Assembly (NCBI RefSeq): GCF_900156745.1
Contig: NZ_LT707065.1
Coordinates: forward strand, 3,224,001 to 3,288,000
Direction: 5' to 3'
Source of the DNA: Achromobacter sp. MFA1 R4
Lineage (GTDB): Bacteria; Pseudomonadota; Gammaproteobacteria; Burkholderiales; Burkholderiaceae_B
DNA: 64,000 nt
Under the pieces are notes generated by a model that searched no databases, had not been told where the DNA came from, and saw only the letters and a program-made list of their open reading frames with translations. A program made the position numbers and the translations under genes. Positions 10,243 through 19,191 of the stretch are shown here, one piece after another; positions within the stretch are counted from its first letter, which is position 1, and each line of letters opens with the position of its first letter.

Positions 10243-10389
10243 TTGCGTAATCGCGTAGTCGCGCCGTTGCGTGATTGCCTGATTGCCAGATGAGGTGATG
10301 GGCAAGCCCAAAGCAAAACCCGCCAATTTCCGTATTGTTTTTCGTTTGCGTGGCGGGCGGGCCGGGCAGGCCGCAGGGCCTGCCGGCGT

Positions 10390-10908
10390 TTACCACCAGT
10401 TGAAGCGGTCGGCGTCGTACATGGGATCGGGGCCGGGGTGAAAGTGCGTCACCTTGCTGCCGTCGCGGCTCATGTACACGTACATCAGCGAATTCCACAC
10501 GCTGTTTTCTTTATAGCGGTACGACCAGACGACCTCGCGCTTTTCGCCCAGGCCCACCAGGTCGATGCGGGCCGGCGGCCCGAATTCGCATCGGACCCGT
10601 TCCGGCCCCCAATCGCCCGTTTCCAGCACCTTGAAGTGCGCGTCGGTCAAAAGCGGCAGCACGCGGTCAACGCGCCCGTCCGGGGCGACGTTTGCGCCCC
10701 AGGCGTATTGGCCCATCGGTTGCTGCGTCCAGATCACCCGCCGTCCGCCGCCCGCCTGCGGACATTCGAAGTTGGGCGCGCCGAATTGCGCCTGCACCTG
10801 CGAGAGCGGCGTGCCGGGCGGAACCTGGGCCATGTTTGCGCAGGCGGCCAGCCCGGCCAGAGAGATCGACGCCAGGGCCACGCGGGCCGTTCGGTAAAAG
10901 CTAGTCAT
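10390..10908 (-). CDS. Putative lipoprotein of unknown function (172 aa)
   Basis: The N-terminus MTSFYRTARVALASISLAGLAAC is a lipoprotein signal with the lipobox ending at Cys23. The mature part is rich in Trp and Tyr and shows two similar segments, TPLSQVQAQFGAPNFEC...RRVIWTQQP and ...FGPPARIDL...REVVWSYRY. This repeated pattern (G-x-P, then hydrophobic-W-x-Y) resembles small outer-membrane lipoproteins of the SmpA/BamE type, but I do not assign it to that family. The start at 10908 is preferred because AGGAG lies seven bases upstream; the ATG at 10914 is too close to that site. The gene converges on pssA. Confidence 0.75.
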   Translation of the reverse strand: MTSFYRTARVALASISLAGLAACANMAQVPPGTPLSQVQAQFGAPNFECPQAGGGRRVIWTQQPMGQYAWGANVAPDGRVDRVLPLLTDAHFKVLETGDWGPERVRCEFGPPARIDLVGLGEKREVVWSYRYKENSVWNSLMYVYMSRDGSKVTHFHPGPDPMYDADRFNWW

Positions 10909-10996
10909 GTCCATGCTCCTGTCGGGTGCGCCTGGCCCCGGGGTTGGCCCTGGGCCGGGGCCGGTGTCCTTGCTGGGGTAATTCTAGCGAATCGGC

Positions 10997-11002
10997 TATA
11001 AT
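10997..11002 (+). promoter_or_regulatory. Possible -10 element upstream of rpsO
   Basis: TATAAT occurs at 10997-11002, the best match in the 315-bp gap between the divergent lipoprotein gene and rpsO. No good -35 is found at 16-18 bases; TTGCTG lies 21 bases upstream. The rest of the gap (11003-11223) would then be a leader of about 215 bases, where I see no further defined element. Confidence 0.3.
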
Positions 11003-11223
11003 CATCGAGCTTTATCAAATGTATTGATTCTGCAAGATCCTTTGCGCCAGCCGCAGGGGGATAGCGCAGACGCCCTCAACATGGCGCACAGCCCCATGTA
11101 CAGGCGCCGCCCGATCCCGCCAACGGCAGCAGTGAGAAAGCGAATTCAAGCCTGGCTCGCGCAAATTTTTTCCAAACCACGTCAGGGCGCCTCGGCCCTG
11201 TCGCATGTCCGAAGAGGTCATCA

Positions 11224-11493
11224 ATGTCTGTAGCTGACATCAAGAAATCCGATATCGTTGCGCAATTCCAACGCGCTCAAGGCGATACCGGCTCCCCCGA
11301 AGTCCAGGTGGCTCTGCTCACCGCCCGTATCAACGAACTGACTGGTCACTTCAAAGAACACATGAAGGACCATCACTCGCGCCGCGGTCTGCTGCGTATG
11401 GTCAGCCGTCGCCGCAAGCTGCTCGACTATCTCAAGGGCCGCAATCCCGATTCGTACCGCGCACTGATCGAAAAACTCGGTCTGCGCAAGTGA
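11224..11493 (+). CDS. rpsO: 30S ribosomal protein S15
   Basis: The 89-residue product matches S15 throughout, including [17 protein letters not shown] and [15 protein letters not shown] residues ([24 protein letters not shown]). S15 binds the 16S rRNA three-way junction early in small-subunit assembly, and in E. coli it also represses its own translation. AGAGG precedes the ATG. It is paired with pnp, as in most proteobacteria. Confidence 0.98.
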   Translation: MSVADIKKSDIVAQFQRAQGDTGSPEVQVALLTARINELTGHFKEHMKDHHSRRGLLRMVSRRRKLLDYLKGRNPDSYRALIEKLGLRK

Positions 11494-11519
11494 TCGACGG
11501 GGCTGGCTCCCCATGACGC

Positions 11520-11563
11520 AACCGTGGTCGGTGCGACGCATGTCGCAGCGGCCACGGTTTTTC
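11520..11563 (+). terminator. Intercistronic hairpin between rpsO and pnp
   Basis: An outer stem AACCGTGG/CCACGGTT (11520-11527 with 11552-11559) encloses an inner stem TGCGAC/GTCGCA (11532-11537 with 11542-11547). TTTTT runs follow. It can act as a leaky rpsO terminator. The long double stem is also the kind of structure that RNase III cleaves ahead of pnp in E. coli, where PNPase controls its own mRNA. The latter role is inferred. Confidence 0.75.
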
Positions 11564-11583
11564 ATTTGTAAGGAATAATCGTC

Positions 11584-13746
11584 ATGTTCAATAAAGTGAC
11601 TAAATCGTTCCAGTACGGCCAGCACACGGTCGTCCTGGAAACTGGCGAGATCGCTCGCCAGGCCTCCGGCGCCGTGGTGGTGTCGATCGAGGACACCGTC
11701 GTCCTGGCCACTGTCGTGGCTTCCAAGAAGGCCAAGCCGGGCCAGACGTTCTTCCCGCTGACCGTCGACTACATCGAAAAGACCTACGCCGCCGGCCGCA
11801 TCCCGGGTGGGTTCTTCAAGCGCGAAGGCAAGCCGTCCGAAAAGGAAACGCTGACCTCGCGCCTGATCGACCGTCCCCTGCGTCCGCTGTTCCCCGAAGA
11901 CTTCTACAACGAAGTCCAGGTGGTCCTGCACACGCTGTCGGTCAATCCTGAAATCGATCCCGACATCCCCGCCATGATCGGCGCCTCCGCCGCGCTGGCC
12001 ATCTCGGGCATCCCGTTCAACGGCCCGATCGGCGCCGCGCGCGTGGGTTACATCGATGGTCAGTACACCATCAACCCGACCGCCTCGGACCTGAAGTCGT
12101 CCAAGCTGAACCTGGTTGTCGCCGGTACCGAAAACGCCGTGCTGATGGTGGAATCGGAAGCTGACCAGCTGTCCGAAGAAGTCATGCTGGGCGGCGTGGT
12201 CTACGGCCACCAGCAAATGCAGACCGTCATCAACGCCATTCACGAATTGGTGAAGGACGCTGGCAAGCCCGATTGGGAATGGCAAGCTCCCGCCAAGGAC
12301 GAGGCCCTGATCGCCGCGGTCACCGCCGCTGCCCAGGAAGGCCTGAACGCCGCCTACCAGATCCGCGAAAAGCAGGCTCGCACCACCAAGCTGCGCGAAG
12401 TCTACTCGGACGTGTCGGCCAAGCTGGCCGCCGCTGCCGCCGAAAAGGGCGAATCCGCCCCGGACGCCGTCACGGTCGACAACATCCTGTTCTCGCTGGA
12501 ATCGGCCATCGTCCGCGGCCAGATCCTGAACGGCGAGCCGCGCATCGACGGCCGCGACACCCGCACGGTGCGCCCGATCAGCGTGCGCCTGGGCGTGCTG
12601 CCCCGCGCGCACGGCAGCGCCCTGTTCACCCGCGGTGAAACCCAGGCGCTGGTCGTGGCCACGCTGGGCACCAAGCAGGACGAGCAGATCATCGACGCGC
12701 TCATGGGCGAATACCGTGACCGCTTCATGATGCACTACAACATGCCTCCGTTCGCCACCGGCGAAACGGGCCGCATCGGTGTGCCCAAGCGCCGTGAAAT
12801 CGGCCACGGCCGCCTCGCCAAGCGCTCGCTGGTGCCGCTGCTGCCGGCGCCCGAAGACTTCCAGTACACGATCCGCCTCGTGTCGGAAATCACCGAATCC
12901 AACGGCTCCTCGTCGATGGCCTCGGTCTGCGGCGGCTCGCTCGCCATGATGGACGCCGGCGTGCCGGTCAAGGATCACGTGGCCGGCGTGGCCATGGGCC
13001 TGATCCTGGACGGCGGCAAGTTCGCCGTGCTGACGGACATCCTGGGCGACGAAGATCACCTGGGCGACATGGACTTCAAGGTTGCGGGCACCGAAAACGG
13101 CGTCACCGCACTGCAGATGGACATCAAGATCCAGGGCATCACCAAGGAAATCATGCAGGTTGCGCTGGACCAGGCCCGCGAAGGCCGTCTGCACATCCTC
13201 GGCAAGATGAAGGAAGCCCTGGACGGTTCGCGCGGCGAGCTGTCGGCTTTCGCGCCGCGCATGCTGACCATCAAGATCAACCCCGAGAAGATCCGTGACG
13301 TGATCGGCAAGGGCGGCGCCACCATCCGCGCGCTGACCGAAGAGACCGGCACGCAGATCGACATCTCCGACGACGGCACGATCGTGATCGCCAGCGTCGA
13401 CGAAACGCAGGCCAAGGAAGCCCAACGCCGCATCGTCGAACTGACCGCCGACGTCGAAGTGGGCCAGATCTACGAAGGCTCGGTCCTGCGCCTGCTGGAC
13501 TTCGGCGCCATCGTGCAAGTGCTGCCGGGCCGCGACGGCCTGCTGCACATCTCCGAAATCGCCAACTACCGCATCGCGAACATCAACGATGTGCTGAAGG
13601 TCGGCCAGCAAGTCCGCGTCAAGGTCATCGAGGCCGACGACAAGGGCCGCCTGCGCCTGTCCATCAAGGCGATCGGCGGCATCGAGCAGCAGCAGCCCGC
13701 TGCCGCTCCCGAAGCTGCCCCCCAATCGGAACCGCAAGCCGAATAA
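11584..13746 (+). CDS. pnp: Polyribonucleotide nucleotidyltransferase (PNPase)
   Basis: A 720-residue trimeric 3'-5' exoribonuclease that degrades RNA phosphorolytically and is a degradosome component. Domain order is canonical: a first RNase PH domain, an all-helical linker, the catalytic second RNase PH domain ([18 protein letters not shown]...), a KH domain ([21 protein letters not shown], about residue 560) and an S1 domain ([33 protein letters not shown], about residue 625). An Ala/Pro/Gln-rich tail ends the protein. AAGGA precedes the ATG, and a strong terminator follows the gene. Confidence 0.98.
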   Translation: MFNKVTKSFQYGQHTVVLETGEIARQASGAVVVSIEDTVVLATVVASKKAKPGQTFFPLTVDYIEKTYAAGRIPGGFFKREGKPSEKETLTSRLIDRPLRPLFPEDFYNEVQVVLHTLSVNPEIDPDIPAMIGASAALAISGIPFNGPIGAARVGYIDGQYTINPTASDLKSSKLNLVVAGTENAVLMVESEADQLSEEVMLGGVVYGHQQMQTVINAIHELVKDAGKPDWEWQAPAKDEALIAAVTAAAQEGLNAAYQIREKQARTTKLREVYSDVSAKLAAAAAEKGESAPDAVTVDNILFSLESAIVRGQILNGEPRIDGRDTRTVRPISVRLGVLPRAHGSALFTRGETQALVVATLGTKQDEQIIDALMGEYRDRFMMHYNMPPFATGETGRIGVPKRREIGHGRLAKRSLVPLLPAPEDFQYTIRLVSEITESNGSSSMASVCGGSLAMMDAGVPVKDHVAGVAMGLILDGGKFAVLTDILGDEDHLGDMDFKVAGTENGVTALQMDIKIQGITKEIMQVALDQAREGRLHILGKMKEALDGSRGELSAFAPRMLTIKINPEKIRDVIGKGGATIRALTEETGTQIDISDDGTIVIASVDETQAKEAQRRIVELTADVEVGQIYEGSVLRLLDFGAIVQVLPGRDGLLHISEIANYRIANINDVLKVGQQVRVKVIEADDKGRLRLSIKAIGGIEQQQPAAAPEAAPQSEPQAE

Positions 13747-13770
13747 GCCTGCAGCATCCTGATTGAAGAA

Positions 13771-13803
13771 CGGCGCCGCGACGATCGGGCGCCGTTTTTT
13801 TTT
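13771..13803 (+). terminator. Rho-independent terminator after pnp
   Basis: The stem CGGCGCC/GGCGCCG, with a ten-base loop, is followed by nine T residues. Confidence 0.93.
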
Positions 13804-13952
13804 GCCCTCGTCCAGGCGGGCGCGTCCCCGGCGCCGTGGTTCCCCTGTCCGCCTGGCTTACGGTAAAGTCTTGCGCGAGAGAGGCGCCGCCCGTTTGCCG
13901 CAGGCGCGCGCTCGACGCATCATCGAAAAGGGGGCATTCGGATGAGCAAGGC

Positions 13953-14675
13953 ATGACGGCGTGGCCGATAACCGCAGCCACGGCGGCGCTGCTGGCAGCG
14001 CTGCTGACCGGGTGCATGACGCCCACGGCGGGCCAGCGCGGCCCCAAGGGCGAAGACATGTCCGCCGACCAGTTTGCGCAGACGGACTTCAACCGCACCG
14101 TCACCCTGGAAGTGCGCGACAACCTTGCCAGCCTGTATGCGCTGCTCGACAAGCTGTACCGGCGCAATCCGCGCGAATGGCGCAAGACCGGCGTGCCGGA
14201 CCTGGCCGCCGCGGTCAACCGCGTCAAGCATTCCATCGAAGTCCGCGTCCCGCCCAGCGACCTCGCCGGGCTGCGCGATATCCAGATCCTGGCGGTGGCG
14301 CTGGATCCCAACTATTCGGGCGACCGGGTCGGCGCCTTCATCTACGGCCTGGCGGACACCATCATCGCCGCCCACAACGGCAAGACGCGCCTCTACGCCA
14401 CCGACGCCCTGGACGGCCAGCGGGTCTACAATGCCGCACGGAACGTCGAGGCGGCGGCCTGGCTCCTGGCCACGCGCCGCAACAACCAGGGCGAATTGCT
14501 GCTGCTCGCCAATGAAATTTCCCCGGACGCCACCAATCTCAGCTTCGAGCGCGAGTTCGGCGCCATCATCGGCCGGCTGGACCTGATCGCCAACCTGCTG
14601 GGCGAAAACTCCCGGCGCATCGGCATCAACTACGCCCAGGGCCTCTTGCTATTCAACTTCCTGCCTGTGCGTTAA
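13953..14675 (+). CDS. Putative lipoprotein of unknown function (240 aa)
   Basis: MTAWPITAATAALLAALLTGC is a lipoprotein signal peptide with the modified Cys at residue 21. The mature protein is mostly helical by composition and contains YALLDKLYRRNPREWRKTG, an Ala-rich GDRVGAFIYGLADTIIAAHNGKTRLYATDALDGQRVYNAARNVE and a C-terminal RIGINYAQGLLLFNFLPVR. I do not know its function; it looks like a conserved periplasm-facing lipoprotein. The frame is open further upstream, but the signal peptide fixes the start at 13953. That ATG overlaps the stop of a four-codon reading frame (ATG at 13942, AAGGGGG upstream), so translation may be coupled. It ends 13 bases before ilvA. Confidence 0.8.
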   Translation: MTAWPITAATAALLAALLTGCMTPTAGQRGPKGEDMSADQFAQTDFNRTVTLEVRDNLASLYALLDKLYRRNPREWRKTGVPDLAAAVNRVKHSIEVRVPPSDLAGLRDIQILAVALDPNYSGDRVGAFIYGLADTIIAAHNGKTRLYATDALDGQRVYNAARNVEAAAWLLATRRNNQGELLLLANEISPDATNLSFEREFGAIIGRLDLIANLLGENSRRIGINYAQGLLLFNFLPVR

Positions 14676-14688
14676 CAGGATTTCCATC

Positions 14689-15906
14689 GTGATCGATATC
14701 GCCTCCATCCAGACCGCCCGCGACAACCTGCGCGGCCAGGTGCTGAAGACCCCATTTACCCTGTCGCGCACGCTGTCCGACATCTTCGGTGCCGAAATCT
14801 GGCTGAAGTTCGAGAATCTGCAGTTCACCGCCTCTTTCAAGGAACGGGGCGCGCTGAACCGCATGCTCACGCTCTCGGACGAGGAGCGCGCCAAGGGCGT
14901 GATCGCCGTGTCGGCCGGCAACCACGCGCAGGGCGTGGCCTATCATGCGCAGCGCATGGGCGTGCCCGCCGTGATCGTGATGCCGCGCTTCACGCCGACC
15001 GTCAAGGTCGCCAACACGCGGCGGTTCGGTGCGGAAGTCGTCCTGGCGGGCGACACCTTTGACGACGCCAAGGCGCGCGGCTACGAGCTGGCGCGCGAAC
15101 GCGGCCTCATCATGATCCATCCCTACGACGACGAAGCCGTGATCGCGGGGCAGGGAACGGTCGCGCTGGAAATGCTGGAAGACCAGCCGGCGCTCGACAC
15201 GCTCGTCATCGCCATCGGCGGGGGCGGCCTGATTTCGGGCATCGCCACGGCTGCCAAGGCGGTCAAGCCCGGCATCGAGATCGTCGGCGTCCAGACCGAG
15301 CGCTTTCCCGCCATGTACGCGGCGGTCAAGGGGACGACCATGCCGCCCGGGCAGTACACCATCGCCGAGGGCATCGCCGTCAAGTCGCCCGGCGACCTGA
15401 CGCTGCCCATCGTGCAGCGGCTGGTCGACCGCATCGAACTGGTCAGCGAGGCGGACATCGAACACGCCATCGTGGTGCTGCTGGAAATCGAAAAGACCGT
15501 CGTCGAAGGGGCGGGGGCCGCCGGCCTGGCGGCGCTGCTGCGCGCCCAGGAAGAAGGCAGCGACCGCTACAAGGGCAAGCGCATCGGGCTGGTCCTGACC
15601 GGCGGCAATATCGATCCGCTGATGCTGGGCGAACTCATCGAGCGGGGCATGGTGCGCGCCGGCCGCCTGGCCCGCATTCGCGTCGACCTGCGCGATCTGC
15701 CGGGGGCGTTGGCCCATGCCACCAAGCTCATCGCCGATGCCCAGGCCAACATCACCGAGGTCCATCACCAGCGCGCGTTTACCTCCTTGCCGGTGCGCAA
15801 TGTCGAGGTCGACTTCGTGCTCCAGACGCGCGGTCCCGAGCACATCCAGGAAGTGATCGACATCCTGAATGCGGCGGGCTTTGCCGCCAGCAATCACGAT
15901 CATTGA
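14689..15906 (+). CDS. ilvA: Threonine ammonia-lyase (threonine dehydratase)
   Basis: A 405-residue PLP enzyme that deaminates threonine to 2-oxobutyrate, the entry to isoleucine synthesis, feeding the acetolactate synthase encoded upstream. The PLP lysine is Lys51 in SFKERGA and the phosphate-binding loop GGGGLISG begins at residue 177. One C-terminal ACT domain (about residues 325-400) makes it the short form with a single regulatory domain, unlike the two-ACT E. coli IlvA of about 514 residues, so its allostery may resemble catabolic-type enzymes. The start codon is GTG, 13 bases after the lipoprotein gene. A terminator follows. Confidence 0.92.
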   Translation: MIDIASIQTARDNLRGQVLKTPFTLSRTLSDIFGAEIWLKFENLQFTASFKERGALNRMLTLSDEERAKGVIAVSAGNHAQGVAYHAQRMGVPAVIVMPRFTPTVKVANTRRFGAEVVLAGDTFDDAKARGYELARERGLIMIHPYDDEAVIAGQGTVALEMLEDQPALDTLVIAIGGGGLISGIATAAKAVKPGIEIVGVQTERFPAMYAAVKGTTMPPGQYTIAEGIAVKSPGDLTLPIVQRLVDRIELVSEADIEHAIVVLLEIEKTVVEGAGAAGLAALLRAQEEGSDRYKGKRIGLVLTGGNIDPLMLGELIERGMVRAGRLARIRVDLRDLPGALAHATKLIADAQANITEVHHQRAFTSLPVRNVEVDFVLQTRGPEHIQEVIDILNAAGFAASNHDH

Positions 15907-15976
15907 TCGGTCCGCCGGCGCCGGGCGCCGGCATGAAGCTTTCAAATTGCTTTAACCTGCCTGTCAACTTGTCCGC

Positions 15977-16019
15977 CAGCCGGCATGCGCAATCATGCGC
16001 CTGCCGGCTGAATTTTTTT
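15977..16019 (+). terminator. Rho-independent terminator after ilvA
   Basis: A long hairpin, CAGCCGGCA with TGCCGGCTG and an inner GCGCA/TGCGC pairing around a short loop, spans 15977-16010. AATTTTTTT follows. Confidence 0.9.
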
Positions 16020-16438
16020 GCGCGTCGACATCCCCATTGCGGCTTGTCCGCGCGCGATGCCTGCGCTTGGCAAGACCGCTCGGGCAGGCGGCCGTGGAAA
16101 GGGAAAATGCATCTTAATGTTTCAGTAAAAATTATTTTTGCGAAACCGGGAACTTTCCTGAATTTGCGAAACCCGTAGCATCCGCGCGCTCTCCCGGCCG
16201 GTTCTGGTGTGAAACCACCCTTGCGCAAGCACCATTCGCCCCCCGGGCGTCCGGTCCATGGTCACGGGAATATCCCCAACAAAATCATGGTTGGTACGGA
16301 TAGGAACTGTGTCGTTCCACGATTTACCATCCGGCGTTCATGACGTTGCCGCCGCTTCCGGGCGGTTGCGTTGGATGAGAAATACGCGCCTTGGCAGGCA
16401 TCGATCCGCCCCGCGCGGCAGTTTAGGGAGACAGCAGC
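16020..16438 (+). other. Non-coding stretch upstream of tctB
   Basis: About 420 bases between the ilvA terminator and tctB hold no gene I can support. An AT-rich segment near 16120-16145 (AAAAATTATTTTTGCG) is a candidate promoter region, but I see no convincing -35/-10 pair. No tctC-like coding sequence is present on either strand. AGGGAG at 16425-16430 is the tctB ribosome site. Confidence 0.5.
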
Positions 16439-16897
16439 TTGATAAAAAACCGACAGGATTTCTGGTCCGGTGTGATGTTCATTGTTTTGGGGGGAGCCTT
16501 TGCCGTGCAGGCTACCCAGTACTCCATGGGCAGCGCCGCCCGCATGGGGCCGGGCTACTTTCCGTTCTGGCTGGGCATCGTGCTGGCGCTGATGGGCGCG
16601 ACGGTGCTGATGAGCGCCTTGTCGCCGCGTGCCGAGACCACCACGGTCAGCCGCTACGACTTCCGCATCCTCTTCCTGGTGGTCGGCTCGGTCTTTCTCT
16701 ATGGCTTTGCGCTGCGCTATCTGGGGCTGTATCTCTCGGTCTTCATGCTGGTCGTCATCAGCAGCGTCGCCAGCCACGAATTCAACTGGAAGGTCGCCGT
16801 CGCCAACGGCCTGTTCCTCGTGGCGTTTTCCTACCTTGCGTTCATTCGCGGGTTGGGACTGATCTTTCCGCTGTGGCCCAGCGTGCTCACCAATTAA
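16439..16897 (+). CDS. tctB: Tripartite tricarboxylate transporter, small membrane subunit TctB
   Basis: A 152-residue protein with four hydrophobic helices, the typical size and layout of TctB, which partners the large TctA permease in carboxylate uptake driven by a periplasmic binding protein. The family segment ARMGPGYFPFWLGIVLALMG is clear near residue 35. Translation starts at TTG (16439), supported by AGGGAG eight bases upstream. The stop is nine bases before tctA. The binding-protein gene that often precedes tctB is missing. Confidence 0.88.
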   Translation: MIKNRQDFWSGVMFIVLGGAFAVQATQYSMGSAARMGPGYFPFWLGIVLALMGATVLMSALSPRAETTTVSRYDFRILFLVVGSVFLYGFALRYLGLYLSVFMLVVISSVASHEFNWKVAVANGLFLVAFSYLAFIRGLGLIFPLWPSVLTN

Positions 16898-16906
16898 GGA
16901 CCGGAC

Positions 16907-18412
16907 ATGGAACTGCTTCAGAACCTGATGCTGGGGTTTTCGGTGGCTTTCACGCCGGAAAACCTGACTTACGCCTTCATCGGCTGCCTGCTGGGCACGC
17001 TGGTCGGCGTCCTGCCGGGCCTGGGCCCGGTGCCCACCATCGCCATGCTGCTGCCCATCACCTATGTGCTGCCGCCCACCGCGGGCCTCATCATGCTGGC
17101 CGGCATCTATTACGGCACCCAATACGGCGGCTCGACCACGGCCATCCTGGTGAACCTGCCGGGCGAGACCTCGGCGGTGGTGACCGTGCTGGACGGGCAC
17201 CAGATGGCCCGCAACGGCCGCGCCGGCGCCGCGTTATCGCTGGCCGCCATCGGTTCGTTCTTTGCGGGCAGCGTGGCCACCGTGCTGATCGCCGCCTTCG
17301 CGCCGCCGCTGGCCGAAGTGGCGTTCGCGTTCGGCCCGGCCGAGTACTTCTCGCTGATGGCCCTGGGCCTGATCGGCGCCGTGGTGTTGGCCTCGGGCTC
17401 GCTGCCCAAGGCCATCTGCATGATCCTGCTGGGCCTCTTGCTGGGCATGGTGGGCACCGACGTCAACTCGGGCGTCGCGCGCTATGACTTCAGCATCCCG
17501 GAACTGCAGGACGGCATCGACTTTGCCATCGTGGCCATGGGCGTGTTCGGCCTGTCGGAAATCATGAGCAATCTAGAGCTCAAGGAGAACCGGGTCGAGA
17601 TCACCGACAAGGTCGGGTCGCTGTATCCCAGCCGCCAGGAATTCCGCGAGGCCGCGCCGGCCATCGTGCGCGGCACCGCGCTGGGCTCGGCCCTGGGCAT
17701 CCTGCCCGGCGGCGGGTCGGTGCTGTCGGCCTTCGCGTCCTACACGATGGAAAAGAAGCTCTCGAAGGAACCGGAGCGTTTCGGCAAGGGCCATCCCGCC
17801 GGGCTGGCGGGTCCCGAGTCCGCCAACAACGCGGGCGCGCAGACCTCGTTCATCCCGCTGCTGACCCTGGGCATCCCGGGCAATGCGGTGATGGCGCTGA
17901 TGGTGGGCGCGATGACCATCCACAACATCCAGCCGGGGCCGCAGGTCATGTCCAGCCACCCCGAGCTCTTCTGGGGCCTGATCGCCTCGATGTGGATCGG
18001 CAACCTGATGCTGGTGGTGCTGAACCTGCCCCTGATCGGCATCTGGGTGAAACTGCTGCGCGTGCCTTACCGCATGCTGTTCCCCGCGATCCTGGTGTTC
18101 TGCACGATCGGCGTGTATTCACTGAACTACAACGCGTTCGACATCTTCATGTTCGCCATCTTCGGCATCGTGGGCTACGTCTGGAGCAAGCTGGGCTGCG
18201 AAGGCGCGCCGCTGCTGCTTGGCCTGGTGCTGGGTCCGATGATGGAAGAGAACTTCCGCCGGGCGCTGCTGCTGTCGCGCGGCGAATTCTCCACCTTCGT
18301 CACGCGGCCGCTGTCGGCCACGCTGCTTGGCTTGGCCGTCATTCTGCTGGTCCTGGTCGCGCTGCCCGCGCTGCGCAAGAAACGCGAGGAAGCCTTCGTC
18401 GAGGTCGACTGA
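16907..18412 (+). CDS. tctA: Tripartite tricarboxylate transporter permease TctA
   Basis: The 501-residue large permease subunit has about twelve membrane helices. The family hallmarks GTLVGVLPGLGPVPTIAMLLP and YYGTQYGGSTTAILVNLPGETSAVVT lie in the first half and GILPGGGSVLSAFASYTMEKKLS in the second, reflecting the internal repeat of the family. With TctB it should import a carboxylate presented by a Bug-type (TctC) periplasmic protein encoded elsewhere. The substrate cannot be read from the sequence. Confidence 0.95.
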   Translation: MELLQNLMLGFSVAFTPENLTYAFIGCLLGTLVGVLPGLGPVPTIAMLLPITYVLPPTAGLIMLAGIYYGTQYGGSTTAILVNLPGETSAVVTVLDGHQMARNGRAGAALSLAAIGSFFAGSVATVLIAAFAPPLAEVAFAFGPAEYFSLMALGLIGAVVLASGSLPKAICMILLGLLLGMVGTDVNSGVARYDFSIPELQDGIDFAIVAMGVFGLSEIMSNLELKENRVEITDKVGSLYPSRQEFREAAPAIVRGTALGSALGILPGGGSVLSAFASYTMEKKLSKEPERFGKGHPAGLAGPESANNAGAQTSFIPLLTLGIPGNAVMALMVGAMTIHNIQPGPQVMSSHPELFWGLIASMWIGNLMLVVLNLPLIGIWVKLLRVPYRMLFPAILVFCTIGVYSLNYNAFDIFMFAIFGIVGYVWSKLGCEGAPLLLGLVLGPMMEENFRRALLLSRGEFSTFVTRPLSATLLGLAVILLVLVALPALRKKREEAFVEVD

Positions 18413-18447
18413 CCGACTGACTGACTTTCCGGCTATTGGTTGGCTCC

Positions 18448-18486
18448 GGGTCTGGTTTGGCGCAAGCTGGCCAGGCCCCTTTTTTT
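18448..18486 (+). terminator. Probable terminator after tctA
   Basis: GGGTCTGG (18448-18455) can pair with CCAGGCCC (18471-18478), including one G-T pair, and seven T residues follow. It overlaps the stop codon of the convergent PIN-domain gene. The loop of 15 bases is long, so the call is moderate. Confidence 0.55.
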
Positions 18487-19096
18487 ACTGCCGGGCCACC
18501 AGGTTCTTCAGGCCGTACAGGCGCTCGCGGTGCAGGGTGGCGGTCAAGGGCTCGGGCTCGCGGCCCAGCGCCACATAATCGGCCGGGATCATGGCGATGG
18601 CGTCCTGCATGTTCGCGGACCCCGCGTGCCACCACTGCACCAGCATCCGGTCCGGGTTGTAGACGTCCAAACCCTGGCGGCGCAGCTCCGACCGGTTGAA
18701 ATCCTTCAGGTTCCAGGTCAGGACCTGCACCGTCGGCGTCTGAGGCAGCCCGCAACGGGCGCGCCGCGCCAGTCCCGCCGCGATGACATGGAAGTCCTTG
18801 GGGTCGCTGTAGCGCAGCGACGCCTCATAGACCTGCGTGTCGGTTTCCATGGCCCCCGGAAACCGCGCATTCATGTCGACCCAGAATTCGGCCATCACCT
18901 CCGGCGGGATGTCCCAGATGCGGCAGGCATTGCGGCGCCATTCCTCGCCGATGCGTTCGGTCCAGACCGGCTGGAACACCCCGGCCTCGGCCAGCCGCAG
19001 CAACAGCCGGCGCAGGATTCCAGACATGAGGACGCAGGCGTCCAGGACGATGAACGGCGGGGAGGACGGGGGGGAGGTCAAGATGTGATCTGTCAC
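18485..19096 (-). CDS. PIN-domain protein (VapC-like ribonuclease fold)
   Basis: The 203-residue product opens with FIVLDACVLMSGILRRLLLRLAE, the first PIN strand with its metal-binding Asp. Later acidic residues fit the fold: DPKDFHVIAAGLA and the LTWNLKDFNR stretch typical of the last PIN acidic region. PIN proteins cleave RNA, often as VapC toxins. No antitoxin gene is adjacent: tssL lies 95 bases upstream on the same strand, and tctA converges. At about 200 residues it is longer than common VapC toxins (about 130-140). The start is uncertain; I took GTG at 19096, since codons further upstream give a low-complexity extension, and no clear ribosome site is visible. Confidence 0.7.
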   Translation of the reverse strand: MTDHILTSPPSSPPFIVLDACVLMSGILRRLLLRLAEAGVFQPVWTERIGEEWRRNACRIWDIPPEVMAEFWVDMNARFPGAMETDTQVYEASLRYSDPKDFHVIAAGLARRARCGLPQTPTVQVLTWNLKDFNRSELRRQGLDVYNPDRMLVQWWHAGSANMQDAIAMIPADYVALGREPEPLTATLHRERLYGLKNLVARQ

Positions 19097-19191
19097 CGGC
19101 TTGGGCAAGACGCGTGGGCGGCCGGGCCGGGCTTGAATTGAGGGCAAGGCAGAAGAATAGTGTTTTTTTCGGCGCCTTGCCGCCGCGGCCG

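Noticed and set aside
11221..13737. Open frame of 838 codons opposite pnp and rpsO
   Set aside because: Complement of two universally conserved genes, with no family character.
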